Positions 21,274 through 34,910 of a stretch of DNA of 64,000 bases are shown here, piece after piece. Each line of letters opens with the position of its first letter. The first letter of the stretch is position 1. The translations under genes were made by a program, and so were the position numbers. The stretch is from positions 8,896,013-8,960,012 of the forward strand of contig JARCOQ010000006.1 of NCBI GenBank assembly GCA_029207755.1. The letters run 5' to 3'. Origin of the DNA: Chamaea fasciata. Its lineage: Eukaryota; Chordata; Aves; Passeriformes; Sylviidae. Under the pieces are notes generated by a model. The model did no database searches. It was not told the origin of the DNA and was given only the letters and a program-made list of their open reading frames with translations.

Positions 21274-24200
21274 GTATTCCATCTATTTTGCTGCTCATTA
21301 CTTTTTCATTATAATTAAGAATAACTCAAGCATAACATGGACCTGAAGTTCCCACAGCTGTGTGTCTCAGAGTGCAGGTTTTGCTGGCCTTTCACACTGT
21401 GTGGATGGGGGAAGGAGATTTTCTCCTTCCACCACAGTTATCACTGAGGGAAGCAGGACTTCATTTCCTGGGGTGCAAACCCACCAGGTAACCCAAGTTA
21501 ACATTCTGCTTTTAATTCAGCCACCTTTCCTATTTCCAGACTCTTGTTCACAGATTCCTATTTCAGCATCCTGCTAACATGAGGACAGACATTTCAATCA
21601 GATTTCAGTTTTCATTTCTTGGCTTCCTGCCATTCCTGTCTGCTCAGGGTGACCATGCAGGCTCATTTATTCCAGTAGCTGGGTTTCCAGCAGTGTCCCC
21701 TCCCCATAATTCCCCAGGGAAGACAACTGACTGATTGATTATACCAATCCTTCATTGCCTGGGAAAGAAAGTCACAGCAATGTGGTTTTAGCAGCCAGGG
21801 GACCAGACTCAACACACGGGATTATGTTTCACCAGGATATTATTGATACAGACTAATGGTTCAGCACAGAGAGAATGAAAGAGTGTGAATTGTGTGTCAG
21901 AGACACAGCAGCCTCACAGGTTACTCCTAAGGATATACCTGAGCCATTTATATGTTTTTCTTTTGCTAAAAACCCCGATCTGGTTGCAAAAGGAAGTCCT
22001 TTGGGGCATAACAAAAATAAACTGGCAAACGTGGTGATGAAGAACTGAGTGACAAACACTCCTCCCAACTTTGCTCAGCTGTCAGAGCAATTTCTCATGA
22101 TCTCTCTGTCCATGAGCTTCATTCAAGCCTTCCCAGCAGCCATCCAGGCACTTAATGCAGGTCTTCAAGCTGCGCTGCACTTCAACACGATGTGTGTTGC
22201 TAATAATCCAAAGTGACAAGAAAGCATAAGAGCCTTTGTTTAAAAAACTTATTAGCTGAATTTAATAAATTGAAAAGAAGCCTTCTTAACTGCCTAAGGA
22301 ATGTCCAAACCTCATTTACTTTCTGTGGACTCTAGGTGGAAATTTTAATGAAATCAGATATGTCATATGCTGTTTAGGTGATGCAAGGGTTTTATTTATT
22401 TTATTTATTTATGAAAAAAAAATCAGCCTCTGGGCAGCTATCAGTTATTAAGCATTTTCAGTTGAGTGATTCTTTTTTCTATTCTCTTGTGATATACAGT
22501 GGAGACAATTTTTGACTATATATTCAAAATAACTTAGAAACATTCTTTTTGTTGTCACAGTGATGTCACAGTACGTACAATGAGGCTGTACTTCTGCAGA
22601 TCAGGTTTCTCCTGTGTGGAAACATGACCAAAACAAAACCACAGAACAAAAGCTCAGCCATTTCCCCAAAATGCAAGATTTCTCTTAACGTTTTCTATAG
22701 TTATTTCATGCTCTTCAAAGGGGGTGCAGCTCTAGTTCTATGTAAAGCTGTGCTAAGGCAGAACTGCAGGACTGAAAAAAAATTGAAGATATTGCATATA
22801 CTTTTCATTAACTACTTTGCCTTATCAAACTTGAGACCTTGTGGGCAGGAGAGGAGTCAGGAAAGCTCAGTACTGCTGGGAGCAGGGCTGTGAGAGGGCA
22901 AGGAGAGGGCTGCATGGCAGGACATCCCCAGTTGGAAACATCTGATTTGATAGCATAACAAGGACAAATGATAAGAGGACTCCCTTCTTAGTGCTGGCTG
23001 AGACATAACAAGAGAAATATCTGTGGAGCCACGTGCAGCCCAAGATGCAGAATGTCTGTGTATCTGATTATTTCCTGATTGCTTTTCTAGCACAAATGAA
23101 AACTCATTTCCCACAGAAGTCCTTCCTTAAAATTCCATCCTACAATGTTAAATATTTGAAGGTATCAAAAACTTTTTTGATGATCCTTTTCACCTGATCT
23201 TAGTTTCCTGTCTCAATTTTTTGCCGTGACATTGCTATCTATCTTTCTCTCTGTAGGGAATTTTCACCTTTTTATCACTGTAAGACCACCCAATTATTTT
23301 ATTCAGATTGACAACATTCCTAATGTACCCAAGCAGGGTCACACCAATATAAGTTTGGTACTGATTGGGCAGAATATGCAAAGCAAGTAAACTTTCTTTA
23401 TGAACTCTTTTACAAATTTGCTCTCTGAAAGCTGTGACATTTTAATTGGTTCATGTTTAAGTTGAGAAGTGAAAATATATTTTCATCTCTGTATGTCAAA
23501 GAAGGAGATGCTGTCCTCATCTCTGAATACACAGGGAATGATGTGAAGAACCCAGTAATTTCATAACCCAATTGTTCCTGCCAATTTAGGATCCTTCCCT
23601 GGGTTGCTAATCAGCTACACTGACTTTTTTACTTTGATAAAAATATCACAGATAAGGTTTACAGGCAGGTTTAAAGCGGAAAGCTAAAATGAGATTTATA
23701 GAATCTCCTCCACTGAACCACCAGAATGCAAATAAATATCCACTGACTGTTACACAGATTTCTTGAAACAAAAACATTTTGTAATGTCACTATCCATCTT
23801 TTCTGCAAAATTATTAAAATAAATAGCTACATTTTGCTGCCAGTCAGACTATGATGCTCTTAGCAAGGAAATCCTTGGCTTGACATAACTAGGAGTGTAC
23901 AGACTGTTTAATATGTATAGAACTGGTGTGTTCCCTGTGTAACAGGTTTCAATTTACATTTCCATACCAAGAACCAATTTTGTGCCACCATCCTGGACAG
24001 GAGCTGGAAAAGCCTGACCTGAGATTTCTCCTGCTGAGGTGGGAACCTGGCTCCTGCTGCCCTTGCAAATAAAGACTCCTAAAGTGGTCAGTGCAGACTC
24101 ACATCCAAACATCTCCAAAAGCCTGTTTTGGAACCAGACTCACTTCCTTTTTTTTTCAGGATGGAAGTGTGAAGTGAAAGGGGAAATCCCAGATTTTAAA

Positions 24201-27200
24201 CACCTGCCAAGTTTGGCTCTGGATAGGACTGTGACAGATTCAACCTCTCACAAGTTTTATAGATATCCCTTTGAAATCTCTCTGATCATAGCTGTAAAGT
24301 CCATTAAAATGCCAAAAAAACCCAAGTGGAAATAGTCAAGTAATCAGTAACGCATAATTAATTATTAAAGCTATTCATTAAATAACAGCTAATATCTGAC
24401 TAGAACTCTGAATCTGCACCTGTTTAACAAACTGCATTTTCCCCTTGGAAATTCTAACAGAGGTTTGGATACATGGTTTCATACTTACCTTGTGTACCAT
24501 TTAGTACTATAAAAGAACTTTTTTGTCTATGTGAGCTCTTCGGCTAACATAAGAATACTGAAAAATAAAAATAACTGAGCTTTTCTTCTGAAGGCCCAAT
24601 AATAATGATGAGAGACACCTATGACTATTTAGGAATATCCTGCCAGGACAGCATTGTGAAAATAACATTTTAATGTGTTGTTTCTTTCCATTAGATTTTT
24701 AGAATTAAATTAATTTTTTTTTTTCTTTTAAATAAAAGGCACCTTTCTTCCAAGGCAGTGCTATTTATCTACAAGTAGACAAAAAAAGCCTGGAACCAGA
24801 TGAAAATAGAAACTTTTTCACCAATTTCCTCTGGCTGTTCTTTCAGTATTGCTTCCGAAGTCTCAGAGGTTACAGGCTCATAATGAAAATACACAGTGGG
24901 TTTCACACCCTATCTGTCTTGCATTGATTTTCTTCCCATTCCTCCTCAAAATGGGGAAAAAAGGCACCAAAAATGAGATCACATCACAACACTGCTGCCT
25001 CCACACAATTGACCATCATCGTGGTTCCAGTGACCACTTAAAGAACAAACACTGTATTTTAAACAAGCAAGGTATAAAGGGAGATGCAGTTTTAAAATAA
25101 ACACCAGTATAAGGAGACTAAAAAAATGTTTTAGGCCTCTGTTCTGTTCATATCTGCAGATCATAAATAAGAAATATTTGTACTTTTGGAGACATTTTGG
25201 GCTCTAGAAAGTGTTGAGTACTCCAGCAATATGAAGCAAATTGCACAGGACTGCAGAGCCCTCAGCAGTTGTTTTAGATTTACCAACACTTGTAGGATTC
25301 AGGGCGCAGAATTAGTAGGGAAAAAAAAATCTTTTCCCACTATGCTAAAAGGCATACAAATAAACCTTAGAGACCATAACAGTAAAAGGCACCTTTTCAT
25401 ATTTCTATTTTACAAAACATCATACATATGCAAATAAACATACATACATATAAACAAACTAGCTTTCAAAATTAAAATAAATGTATTTACAGGGAAGATG
25501 GATATCTGAGACAGAAAAAAACCCTGCAGTGATATAATTTTAATTATAATTTTAATGAATATATTTTTACTCAGTCACTATGATGCTTTTGTCCTCTTCA
25601 TTTCAATGAAAGGAAAAGGTAATTGAAAAATTCCAATTAATGCTTTTAGTCTTTGAGGGCAAAAGTATTCAAGGCATTTGTAAAGTAAAACTGAGGTAAA
25701 TAGAAATTAGGCTGAAATTAGCAGTGACAATTTTAGTTATTCTACTGAAGGGAGGGGTCCCATGATGAGTGCCACAAGAAATTGTGTATTAGGAGTCTGA
25801 TTGCAATGTGAGATGGTTAGAGATGGTCAACGTGCTATAAAAATGCAGGTATATCCTTTACTGAGACATTACTTATTGAGAGAACACAGGTCTATCATGG
25901 CTGATAGAAAGTCACAGTTCGTAGGTATTTAAAGGGTAGTGACCACAAACACATAAAAATAAATTTAAAAACTGAAATAGGTGTTGGAGATCTATACAAG
26001 AAAATAATTAACTTTATTTTATATTGAAATTGTGAAAATAAAATGTCTTGGACTTAGATGTGATGTGGTTTAAGCCCAGTAGGCAAACAAGTCCCACACA
26101 GACTAGGCGGGGAGAAAGGAAGGGATCTAGGTAGACAAAGAGAGAGAGAAACTTCAACTGAGAATCCATACTGGACAACTCACATCTAAGTTAAAGCATC
26201 ACTGTTTTCTCTGTGTGCTATCAGAGGTTACACCACGATCTCCAAAAGCCTCCAGACAAAGATGTGCCAGTATCTCCTCACTGACCACGACTTGCAGATA
26301 CAGCAACAGCAACTACATTTGTGAACTGTAGTGATTATATTTTAATGCAGGCATTGCATTTAGGTGCCCGAAGCCTGAAAAGTGGCCTGAAAGGTCCTTC
26401 GGTCAAGCAATGAAGTAGCATCTGACCTCCCCTTCTCCACCTCTTTGGAACTGTTCACCCATTCTGACTGCAGTGGTTAGTTTTAATGGGGATTTGGGAT
26501 TGGGGTATTTTTCTGTCAGAGAGAAAAGTCAGCAGTAGCTTCATACCTCTCATGATTTTTTTCATTATTATTTGGAATAAATAATGTAAGAAAATGTTGA
26601 TATGATTTGACATTGTCATGTCACCAGTATTTCTAACAGTTTCAGCAACATCTAAGGTAGTATTTCAGTGTTGGATTTTTGGCATTTGTGCTTCATTAAA
26701 AGCACATCTCTACTGTGAACAGAATATATTAAATACTGTGCAGAAATGTGAGATTAGCTATCCCACAGCTGAAGAGGTTTCAGTTCAAGTGTGTGTTCAC
26801 ATGTCACATTCACTGCAGGACTCCAAAACTTCCCAAACCTGGGTGACCTTCGTGAGACCTGCTTGGGAATTCACCAGGTAACATTAACCTGGTTTAAGGT
26901 GGGATGTTACATGTGAGTGCAACTAAGAGGTGGGAACAAGATTAGCCTGGCAGATCACTGCTGTCTAGATTTGCATTAGTCTATTTAAGTACATTTTCAC
27001 ATACCCTTCCTAAAGTCACAGCTCTGTTTAATCCCTTCTGTGTTACTGTCTCAACCTGATTTACCAATTTCAATGATTCCTCACTCCATTTTCACTTATT
27101 TGACCATCTTTTTGCCTTTGTCCCCATGTGTAGCTCCCTGTTCAAGCTGAATCTGCTCTTGAAGCAAAATGTGCACGTGAGTTGTGCCTGATTTAAGACC

Positions 27201-27364
27201 ACACAGCATGAACAGCACTAATATGCATTAGTTCTACAGTAAAAAGAAGGAACTGAATCCTGAAATACCTATAAGGAGCCTAAAACACCTGGAATGAGAC
27301 TAAAATACATGAGCCTTTGAAGCTCCACACCCGAGCAGGTGTTTTTATATAAGGAAAAAAGTTT
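21274..27364. other. intergenic, nothing recognised
   Basis: About 6 kb of AT-rich DNA with short homopolymers. Open frames here are all under 100 codons and none shows a domain. No repeat family was recognised with confidence. Confidence 0.5.
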
Positions 27365-27748
27365 TGGTTTACCTTTGAGCATGTAAGGAAGTTAAACTAG
27401 AATTTTCCTCAGCCTTCTCATTGTAACTTGCCCAGAGCCAGCACAGGAGAACTGATTAGGCTTTGGAAGTGTACCTCAAATACCTCAAGTGTACCAATTT
27501 CATTGGGCAAGGGGCCAAAAAGCCCACTGAAACAATCAAGTACAAAAGACTGCACAGAGGGGCTCAACAGCTTGTTTTGGACTGCCTTAGCCAGTGTAAG
27601 AGTGTTCTCTGCACTGTGTTCAAATTTATTTCTTTTGTTCTCTGACGTTTCTTTTTTTTTGTCATTATTAAAACCTTTTGTTTTACAAAGCATGTCCAGA
27701 GTTGTCTCGCTATTATTAAGCCATTTCTCTGCAAGGGCTGGCCCTACA
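27365..27748 (+). mobile_element. solo LTR (avian ERV)
   Basis: The sequence from TTTGAGCATGTAAGGAAG through CTGATTAGGCTTTGGAAG to ATTATTAAAACCTTTTGTTT and GAGTTGTCTCGCTATTATTA resembles the U3-R-U5 order of a passerine LTR family recognised by pattern. TATTAAAACC at about 27666 looks like the polyadenylation-signal region. The proposed ends (TG at 27365, CA at 27748) are approximate and the element has no internal region. Confidence 0.6.
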
Positions 27749-28734
27749 GAGGTGACAGACCATTATGGGGTTTATCACATCTGATCCCACAAAAGATTCC
27801 ACCAAGCCACGCTGACTTGAGTGGTGCTCTGAGTTACAGAAGTATGAACTCTGCTGCAGAGTTGCTGTCTACAGGTAAATCTGGTTCACCCATAGACTTC
27901 ATACAAAAACCAAGCTGTGAAATCCCTTGTTGGGCTCTCCAGCTGAGTGTCCAAACCTTCTCTCATGAGCTGCAAGGCCAACAGAAGTCAATGTGCAGAA
28001 AGACAACCATGATACTACCCAGAAGAATATCAATAAAAATATGCTGCCTCTCCACACTGCTAGAAATATATTCCTCTAGTCTAAGTGAATCTGTTTTGCT
28101 ACAGTTTATACCCATGAAGAATTCATTAAACAGCAGCCTCTCTGTTAATTAAAAGTTGCTCTCTCCATCATCTCTTCACACTAAAAAAACATGTTTAGTC
28201 CTTTTATATCAGCTTTTTTCCCCAGCTCAGATTTTCCACTGATCTCCTACAGTCTGTAACTGCTCCTCCTTTCTCCAGGTGTGTCCTGTACAAAGATGAG
28301 GTCAGCTAAAACCTGGTGAGTTGCTGCTGAGTAAAAAGGGAAGGTACCTGCAGCAGCACATCATCATTGCCTGGTTTTCCACCTGTGATTCGCCATAATC
28401 CAAGGCTGACTTTAGAAGAACTGCTGATTGTTCCCTGATTTCTGTCTGTGAAGCTAATTACTCCCACCTGCATGCAAAACAATACACTTGGCCCCATGAA
28501 ATTAATTGAATTTCATTTTTATCTATTTGCATCTCTAAGAATTTGAATTCTAAGCCTGCCTTCCAAAATATATTTCCTGTGTCTAGCTCATTAGATTTAA
28601 CAAAAACACCAACAGACGTTTAACAAAAACAAGAGACAGACCTGGAAGAGATCATTGCAGAACCTCCTTCAGTGTCTCTTCCCATCAGTATCTGTGCCAC
28701 AGTTGCAGTTACTCTTTTTTTCCTTTTGTACCTG
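27749..28734. other. intergenic with one splice-bounded open segment
   Basis: Mostly unremarkable. On the minus strand, 28467 to 28348 is exactly 40 codons, bounded by TTGCATGCAG before and GTACCT after, and is open throughout. The product is unknown. The donor is weak, so I do not call it an exon. Confidence 0.4.
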
Positions 28735-28930
28735 TTAGTTTTATCTAGACCTTGGCTGCTTATGAGGGTTCCACCTGAGACCACATCAAAAGCCTTCCTA
28801 AAGCCAAGATTCATGATATCCCCTGCTCCTCTCCATCCAGTGTCTGTTGGCTTGTCACAGAGGGAGTTTAGATTGGTTTGACATGATTTGTTCATGACAA
28901 ATCTATTTTGGCTGCTACTCATCTTCTACT
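28735..28930 (-). repeat. CR1 LINE internal (reverse transcriptase region) fragment
   Basis: The + strand carries ACATCAAAAGCCTTCCTAAAG, then CAGAGGGAGTTTAGATTGGT, GACATGATTTGTTCATGACA and TTGGCTGCTACTCATC, the reverse complement of part of the CR1 ORF2 coding sequence. It is rich in stops in all frames. Confidence 0.7.
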
Positions 28931-29550
28931 CATCACTCAGGTAATAATCTGTGTTGCTTCAGTACTGATTTTGTCTGCATCAAAACCAGTCTGACTTTTA
29001 ATGCAAAATTTCTCCATTAATACAGTTTCCTTCAAAACAGGTTTTTTTAAGGTAAAGTACATGAAAATACTTTATAAATACTTAAATAACCCTACTTTGT
29101 GGGGGCTTTAGGAGTTCAGGGGGTGTGCTTTTTTTCTCTATCTCAATGTAGTGAGAAGGATATGCTGGGTTTTCTTTTTTTGATACACAAAGTAGAATTG
29201 AGACTTAATTGTAAAACGCAACCATTTGCTACTTCTTTAATAAATATACGTAAATGCATTGCTGAAAAGTCTATGAAGATTTTGCAAAAATATAAAATTC
29301 ATTGTATTTTCTGAAAGGTCTATTACCCACAGAAGATATTGGAAATACAAGGTACAAAATTCACATTTAGTTAGCATAAGGCAAGATTTTCTTGCCAATT
29401 TATTTCAGCCTTGTTGCAGCAGGGTGAGAGGAGAGCTCAGTCTCTGCAGGTGGCTCGGACCTAGGTCCCTCTGTCCTGACTGTCCAAAGATGTCATTCAG
29501 CACCAGCTGTACCCAGATACCTGTCCATGAGGCTGGATGGAGACCAGCAC

Positions 29551-29605
29551 CATCTGGAGTGGGTCACTGGGCACCCATCTGGAGTGGGTCACTGGGCACC
29601 CATCT
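29551..29605. repeat. 25-bp tandem duplication
   Basis: A 25-base unit starting CATCTGGAGTGGGTCACTGG occurs at 29551-29575 and again, identical, at 29576-29600, with five more bases of a third copy. Perfect identity implies a recent duplication or active minisatellite. Confidence 0.95.
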
Positions 29606-30544
29606 GTCCTTAGTGATCTGCAGTCACAACAAGTGCTGGACCTCACCCAGCCCTGGTGAATCAAACACTCCTTTTCCTCTAACCAAGCCACTACCTTTTT
29701 TCCACCGTAAAAATATTTTTTGAAGCAGGTTTTACATCCCCTTTTCACATTGCTGCCCTTAGCCTGCTGTCAGGAGCTGAAATGTGTGCTGACATTCAGC
29801 ATCTCTGGAGTCCAAATCTGGCAGGGAGCAGGACAGGGAGAAAAATATGTCTGGAGTGTGCAGGGTGCAATCAAAGCCCACTGCTGTTGTGGCAAGTGAG
29901 GTCAGGCTGTGACAGCTCTGCATATGGGTCCTACATCAACCCTACACACTCTCCATTAAGGCTTGGAGAGTCCTGCTCTGATAAGTTTAAATCATGGCAA
30001 TTTATTACCAGAGTGGTGACAGGATTTCTCTAAGCACCGTGAGGAATCTGTCCTTTGTCACACCAAGGAACATCGACATATTCATTTTCCCTCTTGAGCC
30101 ACCAGGGAAGTCCACAAGAAGTTTGTGGCTTAAAACCCAAAAGATTCCCGTGATATTTCCTCCTCTTCTCACAACCAACATAAAAATTGCTACATGTAGG
30201 CCTTTATGACTGTAACTTGATAAAGTACAGTGTGCAGTCTTATCAAAAGGTGGTAATGATAGATCAGGAAGGGAATGGAAAAAAATTAATGAAAATAATG
30301 ATAGTGTTTTTTTTCTATATTTCAGGCCTTTACTTTTCCTTTTTAAATGCATATGTATATACACAAAATATTTATATTCCCCACTGTTAGTACAAAAAGT
30401 AAAGTAATGCAAATGTTAATGAATATTAATGAAAGGTGTGTAGAAAAGTTCTGAATAAATATTAACCTGCTTCTTATTAAGGAATAAAAAAATGTAGAAG
30501 CACTAGTTCATTTTAAGGTGTTAACATCTTATCTTTTTATGGAA
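29606..30544. other. intergenic, nothing recognised
   Basis: No gene or repeat family seen. Confidence 0.5.
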
Positions 30545-30628
30545 TTTCTGGGACTGGATGCCTGTGATACATGGGGTGACTCACTCAGGAGGTCCTTTTC
30601 CAACTTAATGATTCTGTGATTCTGTGAA
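30545..30628 (+). repeat. CR1 LINE 3' terminus
   Basis: GGAGGTCCTTTTCCAACTTA followed by ATGATTCTGTGATTCTGTGA is the CR1 3' end with its octamer repeats at about 30610-30627. Confidence 0.85.
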
Positions 30629-33409
30629 AAAAACCAGGATATTTACTTGAAAATGCAATTGCTTTAGGGTTCTCAGTGTTCTGTGTGCTGCTGCATGGTG
30701 CCACATCAACCTAAAGGAACTCCTTTAGTGGCACTGGTTGTAGAGTACCTTGGGGTGTCCCACCTCCATCACAATAAAATCTAAGAAAATCAAGTCCATC
30801 CACTAAAATCTGAAAGCATTTAATTTTTTTTTTTAATAAAGTTAAATATTTTAGTTAAACTAACCAGGTTAAATTAACTTTGTTATATGAGGTTTAAGTC
30901 TTTCTGGTTCCAAGCAGGGAGGTTTTTATCCTGCTGTTTCTCTGTTGTATTCTGTGGCTGTACCTGTGCCCAATAAGCCAGGTTTCAAATGAAAACCTCC
31001 ACATTAGCAATCATGGGTCTGACCTTTGGAGAAAGGAAAGCTACTGGAATTACAAGACATATACAGACCATTTCTAAATGCCTTTATGAACCACTTCCAG
31101 TAAATATCTGATCTCACTTATGGCTGCAACTGCCCTGAAAACTGCAAATGTAAAAGACACTCATGGAGGCACAGCTGGGGAGGCAACCTGTCCAGACTTT
31201 CTTGGGTTTCCCAATTCCAACCCAGTTGCACTGCACATCCTCCTCTCACAGCAGCCATCTCCTTGTCTTTTTCCATTTCATTGACTCTCTATCTATTTTC
31301 AGACCTCATCTGAAAAACACTCTCATGCACAAACACACACAAACAGCCCCTCACAGCTGTTACAATTTCAAATACAAGCCTTGTATCTTTTAACGGGGGA
31401 AAGTGTTTCTGTAAGATACTCATTCTTGCAAACAATAAATACTGTGGTGACACTTCCCCGAGGCCAGGAACTTGTAGATGTACTTATTTATCAAAATTCA
31501 TTGTTTTGTTTAATTAGCATTTTGAAGAGAGAAAATTCCTGCTCAAGATCATGTCTTTGCGTACTCAGAACAAAAATTGTTTTCTCTTTGGCAGTACTTA
31601 AGTGCTAAACAGCTCTCCAAACTCAAATTATTTGTGAGAAAAACATCCAACAAAACACATTTGATTTTATTTTAAGAAAAGCATTTACACTGTAGACATT
31701 GTAATTATTTACAAAACTATATTTTCTGGTTAGCTGAGAGCTGAATGCCTTTGCAGCAGCAGTTGAGGCAGATTCAGTGGTAGAAGCCACCTCTCAGGAG
31801 GAGTTCAGAGGGGGTGGGAGGGTTTCTCTCTTCAGAATAAGGGCTTTATACCCTCTTTATCACAGTGAAGAAGACTGGCAGGTAACAAGGATATAATCTC
31901 AACCTTCTGTCCAGGTCAGTCTTCTTTATGCCACTCCCAGCTGTGAATCAACAAGCGCCATCCAAAGAGGATGTCTTTGATTCCACTTGAAAATCTCCTT
32001 GGAATTAAGGCTGAAGTGGCAGCGCTGCTGAACGTGGCAGAGCTGCAGCACTGCAAGGGAACCTGCTGGAAGAAACAAATCCCTGCCCGTGGCAGGAACG
32101 GAAGCTGCTTTATGGAAGCAGTTAAGGTCAAGGCTATATAAATTAAATGAGCAATGCAAATTGTTAAACACGCAGTTCTTTCTTTGCTTCATCTGGACCT
32201 GGCTGCCGTCAGCAGACTGATGGATAGGTGCCCTTATCCTGTGTCTGCAGCCTGGCAAGGAGCTTTAAGCCATCTTAACTCATGTAGTTGCAGACCTTTG
32301 GCAACAAAGGTGAAACTGCAAAAAACATGCCAAAAATGCCCTTTTCAGATGGTGTTCTTACTTCTTTAACTCCACTGGCATACTTTAACTAGATGGACAT
32401 TAACTTATATCTTTTACAGTTACAGGTTCAGAACCATACAAACTACAATAGTTTGTAGCTCCAAATCAGTGCTAATAGGTTTCTGAGTCAGTGTTTTCTG
32501 AATGAAAGGCAGTTTTTCCGCTGAATTAATAAGCACTGGACTATATCCTGAATCTGCAGTAACTGTAGTCATAAAAACTCTGTCAGTGTTGAAGATCTCT
32601 GGGGAAAATTCCAAAGTCTGAAGTAAATTAATCTACAAAATTACCTGAACTGCAAAGTCTGCTGGAGAGGCGGCCAAGATTATTTAAACAAATTTCTTTC
32701 TAAAACTGTAGTTCTGACTAACTCACAGTTATCTTCAAATTATAAACTGAACTTGCTAAATGGTTTAGGCAAAAAAAAATTAAGTTTACCAAACTGGAAA
32801 GGCAAATATTTCCTACACAGCCAGAGGACAGCTACAGCACACTTCAGGAAAACTGTGTTTAAATCCTTTTTTCAGTTTTGTTTTTTTTTTTTTTTCTGCA
32901 CATTTTCCAAAACCAGATCACAGTTTATTCTAGCTCATCCTAGTAAGCTCCCATTATATCCATCCTGTATAAAAGCATATATATTAACTGGGACCAGCCT
33001 CTGCAGCCTGCCCATAATCAGCCCTTTCTTGGTGACCAAGAAGTTAAACAGAAAATGGGGAAATATTTTGGTTTTTTTGTTTTTCAGGGTATTTTCTGCT
33101 GCCACAAAGTCAGGTAGTATGGAGAAATTCCAGATGGTTGCAGGATTGATGCTTGGCTTAGTCAGAAGCCAAATATATAGTATATAGAACCACAAAAGAG
33201 ACAATTTCTAATTCAAGACTCCTCTAACAGGAAAGTGGTACCATTTTATGCCTTTCTGACCTTGCTGTTATACAGACATTTTCCATCCCTTATTGACAGA
33301 GAATATAAGGACAACTGGAGCTTTAACCTGATCAGGAATGACCATTTTCAACCATCTTCAGATGCTGACCCACCAACTGTCTCCAAGTCCAGAGTCACTA
33401 AATACACAG

Positions 33410-33411
<2 letters not shown>
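30629..33411. other. intergenic, nothing recognised
   Basis: AT-rich DNA; a poly-T of about 16 lies at 32880. A 144-codon frame at 32753-33187 runs through that homopolymer and is spurious. Confidence 0.5.

Positions 33412-33444
<33 letters not shown>
33412..33444. repeat. (GT)n dinucleotide microsatellite
   Basis: Sixteen uninterrupted GT repeats, followed by GAATG. Confidence 0.98.
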
Positions 33445-33449
<5 letters not shown>

Positions 33450-34792
33450 ACAGAAATTCACACAGATTGACCTGCTGGCATAAAACTTTTATATTATTCT
33501 GTACTTAGCGGACCTTAGACTTCTCACTCTGCAGCCTAGAGCTGAAGATTCCTATAGCTGCAGAAGACAGTTTAGTTTTTTTATCCTTTTTTGAAAGCTG
33601 ACCTGTCCATTAGTATCTTTTTCAAACTCTCTGTGGATTCAGAGATATAAAAATTATTCTAAATTTAAATATGAAAAGATCATAGCACTTTTGTTCCTGT
33701 CCTAATTTTTACATGGCTTTGACAAAGCCTTGAAAGAACCTCTCGCGAACGTAAAAAGTTTTTTCAGACTTTGGTGATTACAACTATTCCTAGTTTAGGG
33801 ATTTCCATTTCTCCTTAAAAGTCATGGAATGGCTCTGGCTGAAATACAGATATAATTTACTGTCTCCCAGACAGATCATTAGCAGCAGAAAAAGGGCCTT
33901 GACTACTGGGTCTGGAACCATCAGTCTTCATTCTTTTGCCTTAAAAGCCTCAAGTCTGTTACCCAATTCCTCCTCATCCTCTCTATCAGCAAGGAAGGCA
34001 GGGAGATGGTCCTTGGCCAGGGGAGGGGTGGTGGTGCAATCACCAGGACTGATTAAAACTGGGGGTTGGGACAAGGCAAGTAGAAGTTTCAAGACAGGAA
34101 TTCATTTTCAGCCTTCAGTACTCTGTGAAAATGGCAGTGTTTTCCACAAGGGAATTTCTTTGCAAACATCAGCTCATCTAACTCTTAAAGCTGTCGAGAC
34201 AAGGCCATGGGGAAATAATGCTGGTAATTTAAATATATAGTGAATAAAGTCAGCAACAAGGCCTACAAGCAGAAACTCTAGGTGTAAATCCTCTGTCCTT
34301 ATTTTCCTTATAGCTCTTTTTCTAATTTTGCTTTCTTGCCACATAATGTTCGTCTGATGGTAGAAAAAGAAGATGTTACAGAGCTGCCCCTGGTTTTGAA
34401 TAAAGTAATTCAGAAAGACAAGTGACTGATTACAACCACGCAGTGCCCTGAACCTTTACTGGGATTAAGACCTGAGGGAAATTCTGCCCCTCTCCACTTT
34501 GCACTGAACTCGTTGGCTGTGTTAAAAATCTCTCATTTTCTTCTGACACAAGTGTGAGAAGCTGAAGGCAATACAGAATAGGTGATAGCGTTTATTAAAA
34601 AAGTTGCGAGGAGTAGGCAAACTGCTTGCTGGTATTCAAATTACTAGCGTTTTAACACATCTCTCTAGAAAATCATCCAAAAGTCTGAAATAATTCACTC
34701 ACAGCCTTGGAGAAAGCACCCGTTCTCCAAAGTTGCCTGCCAGTGAATGGCTGTGGTTAAAGATGGTTTAAAATGTAACAGGAAATATTTGG

Positions 34793-34793
<1 letters not shown>
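33445..34793. other. intergenic, nothing recognised
   Basis: No gene or repeat family seen. A 138-codon + frame at 33824-34240 has no recognisable domain. Confidence 0.5.
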
Positions 34794-34833
<40 letters not shown>

Positions 34834-34859
34834 GTTTGTTTTTTTAGTTTTTTTTTTTG

Positions 34860-34888
<29 letters not shown>
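34794..34888. repeat. long oligo-T tract
   Basis: About 95 bases are almost entirely T, broken by a few A and G (TAGG and TAG interruptions). More T-rich sequence follows to about 34910. It may be the tail of a minus-strand retroposed element or a simple homopolymer; length in a short-read assembly would be unreliable. Confidence 0.95.
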
Positions 34889-34890
<2 letters not shown>

Positions 34891-34910
34891 TTTTTTGTAG
34901 TTTTGTTGTT

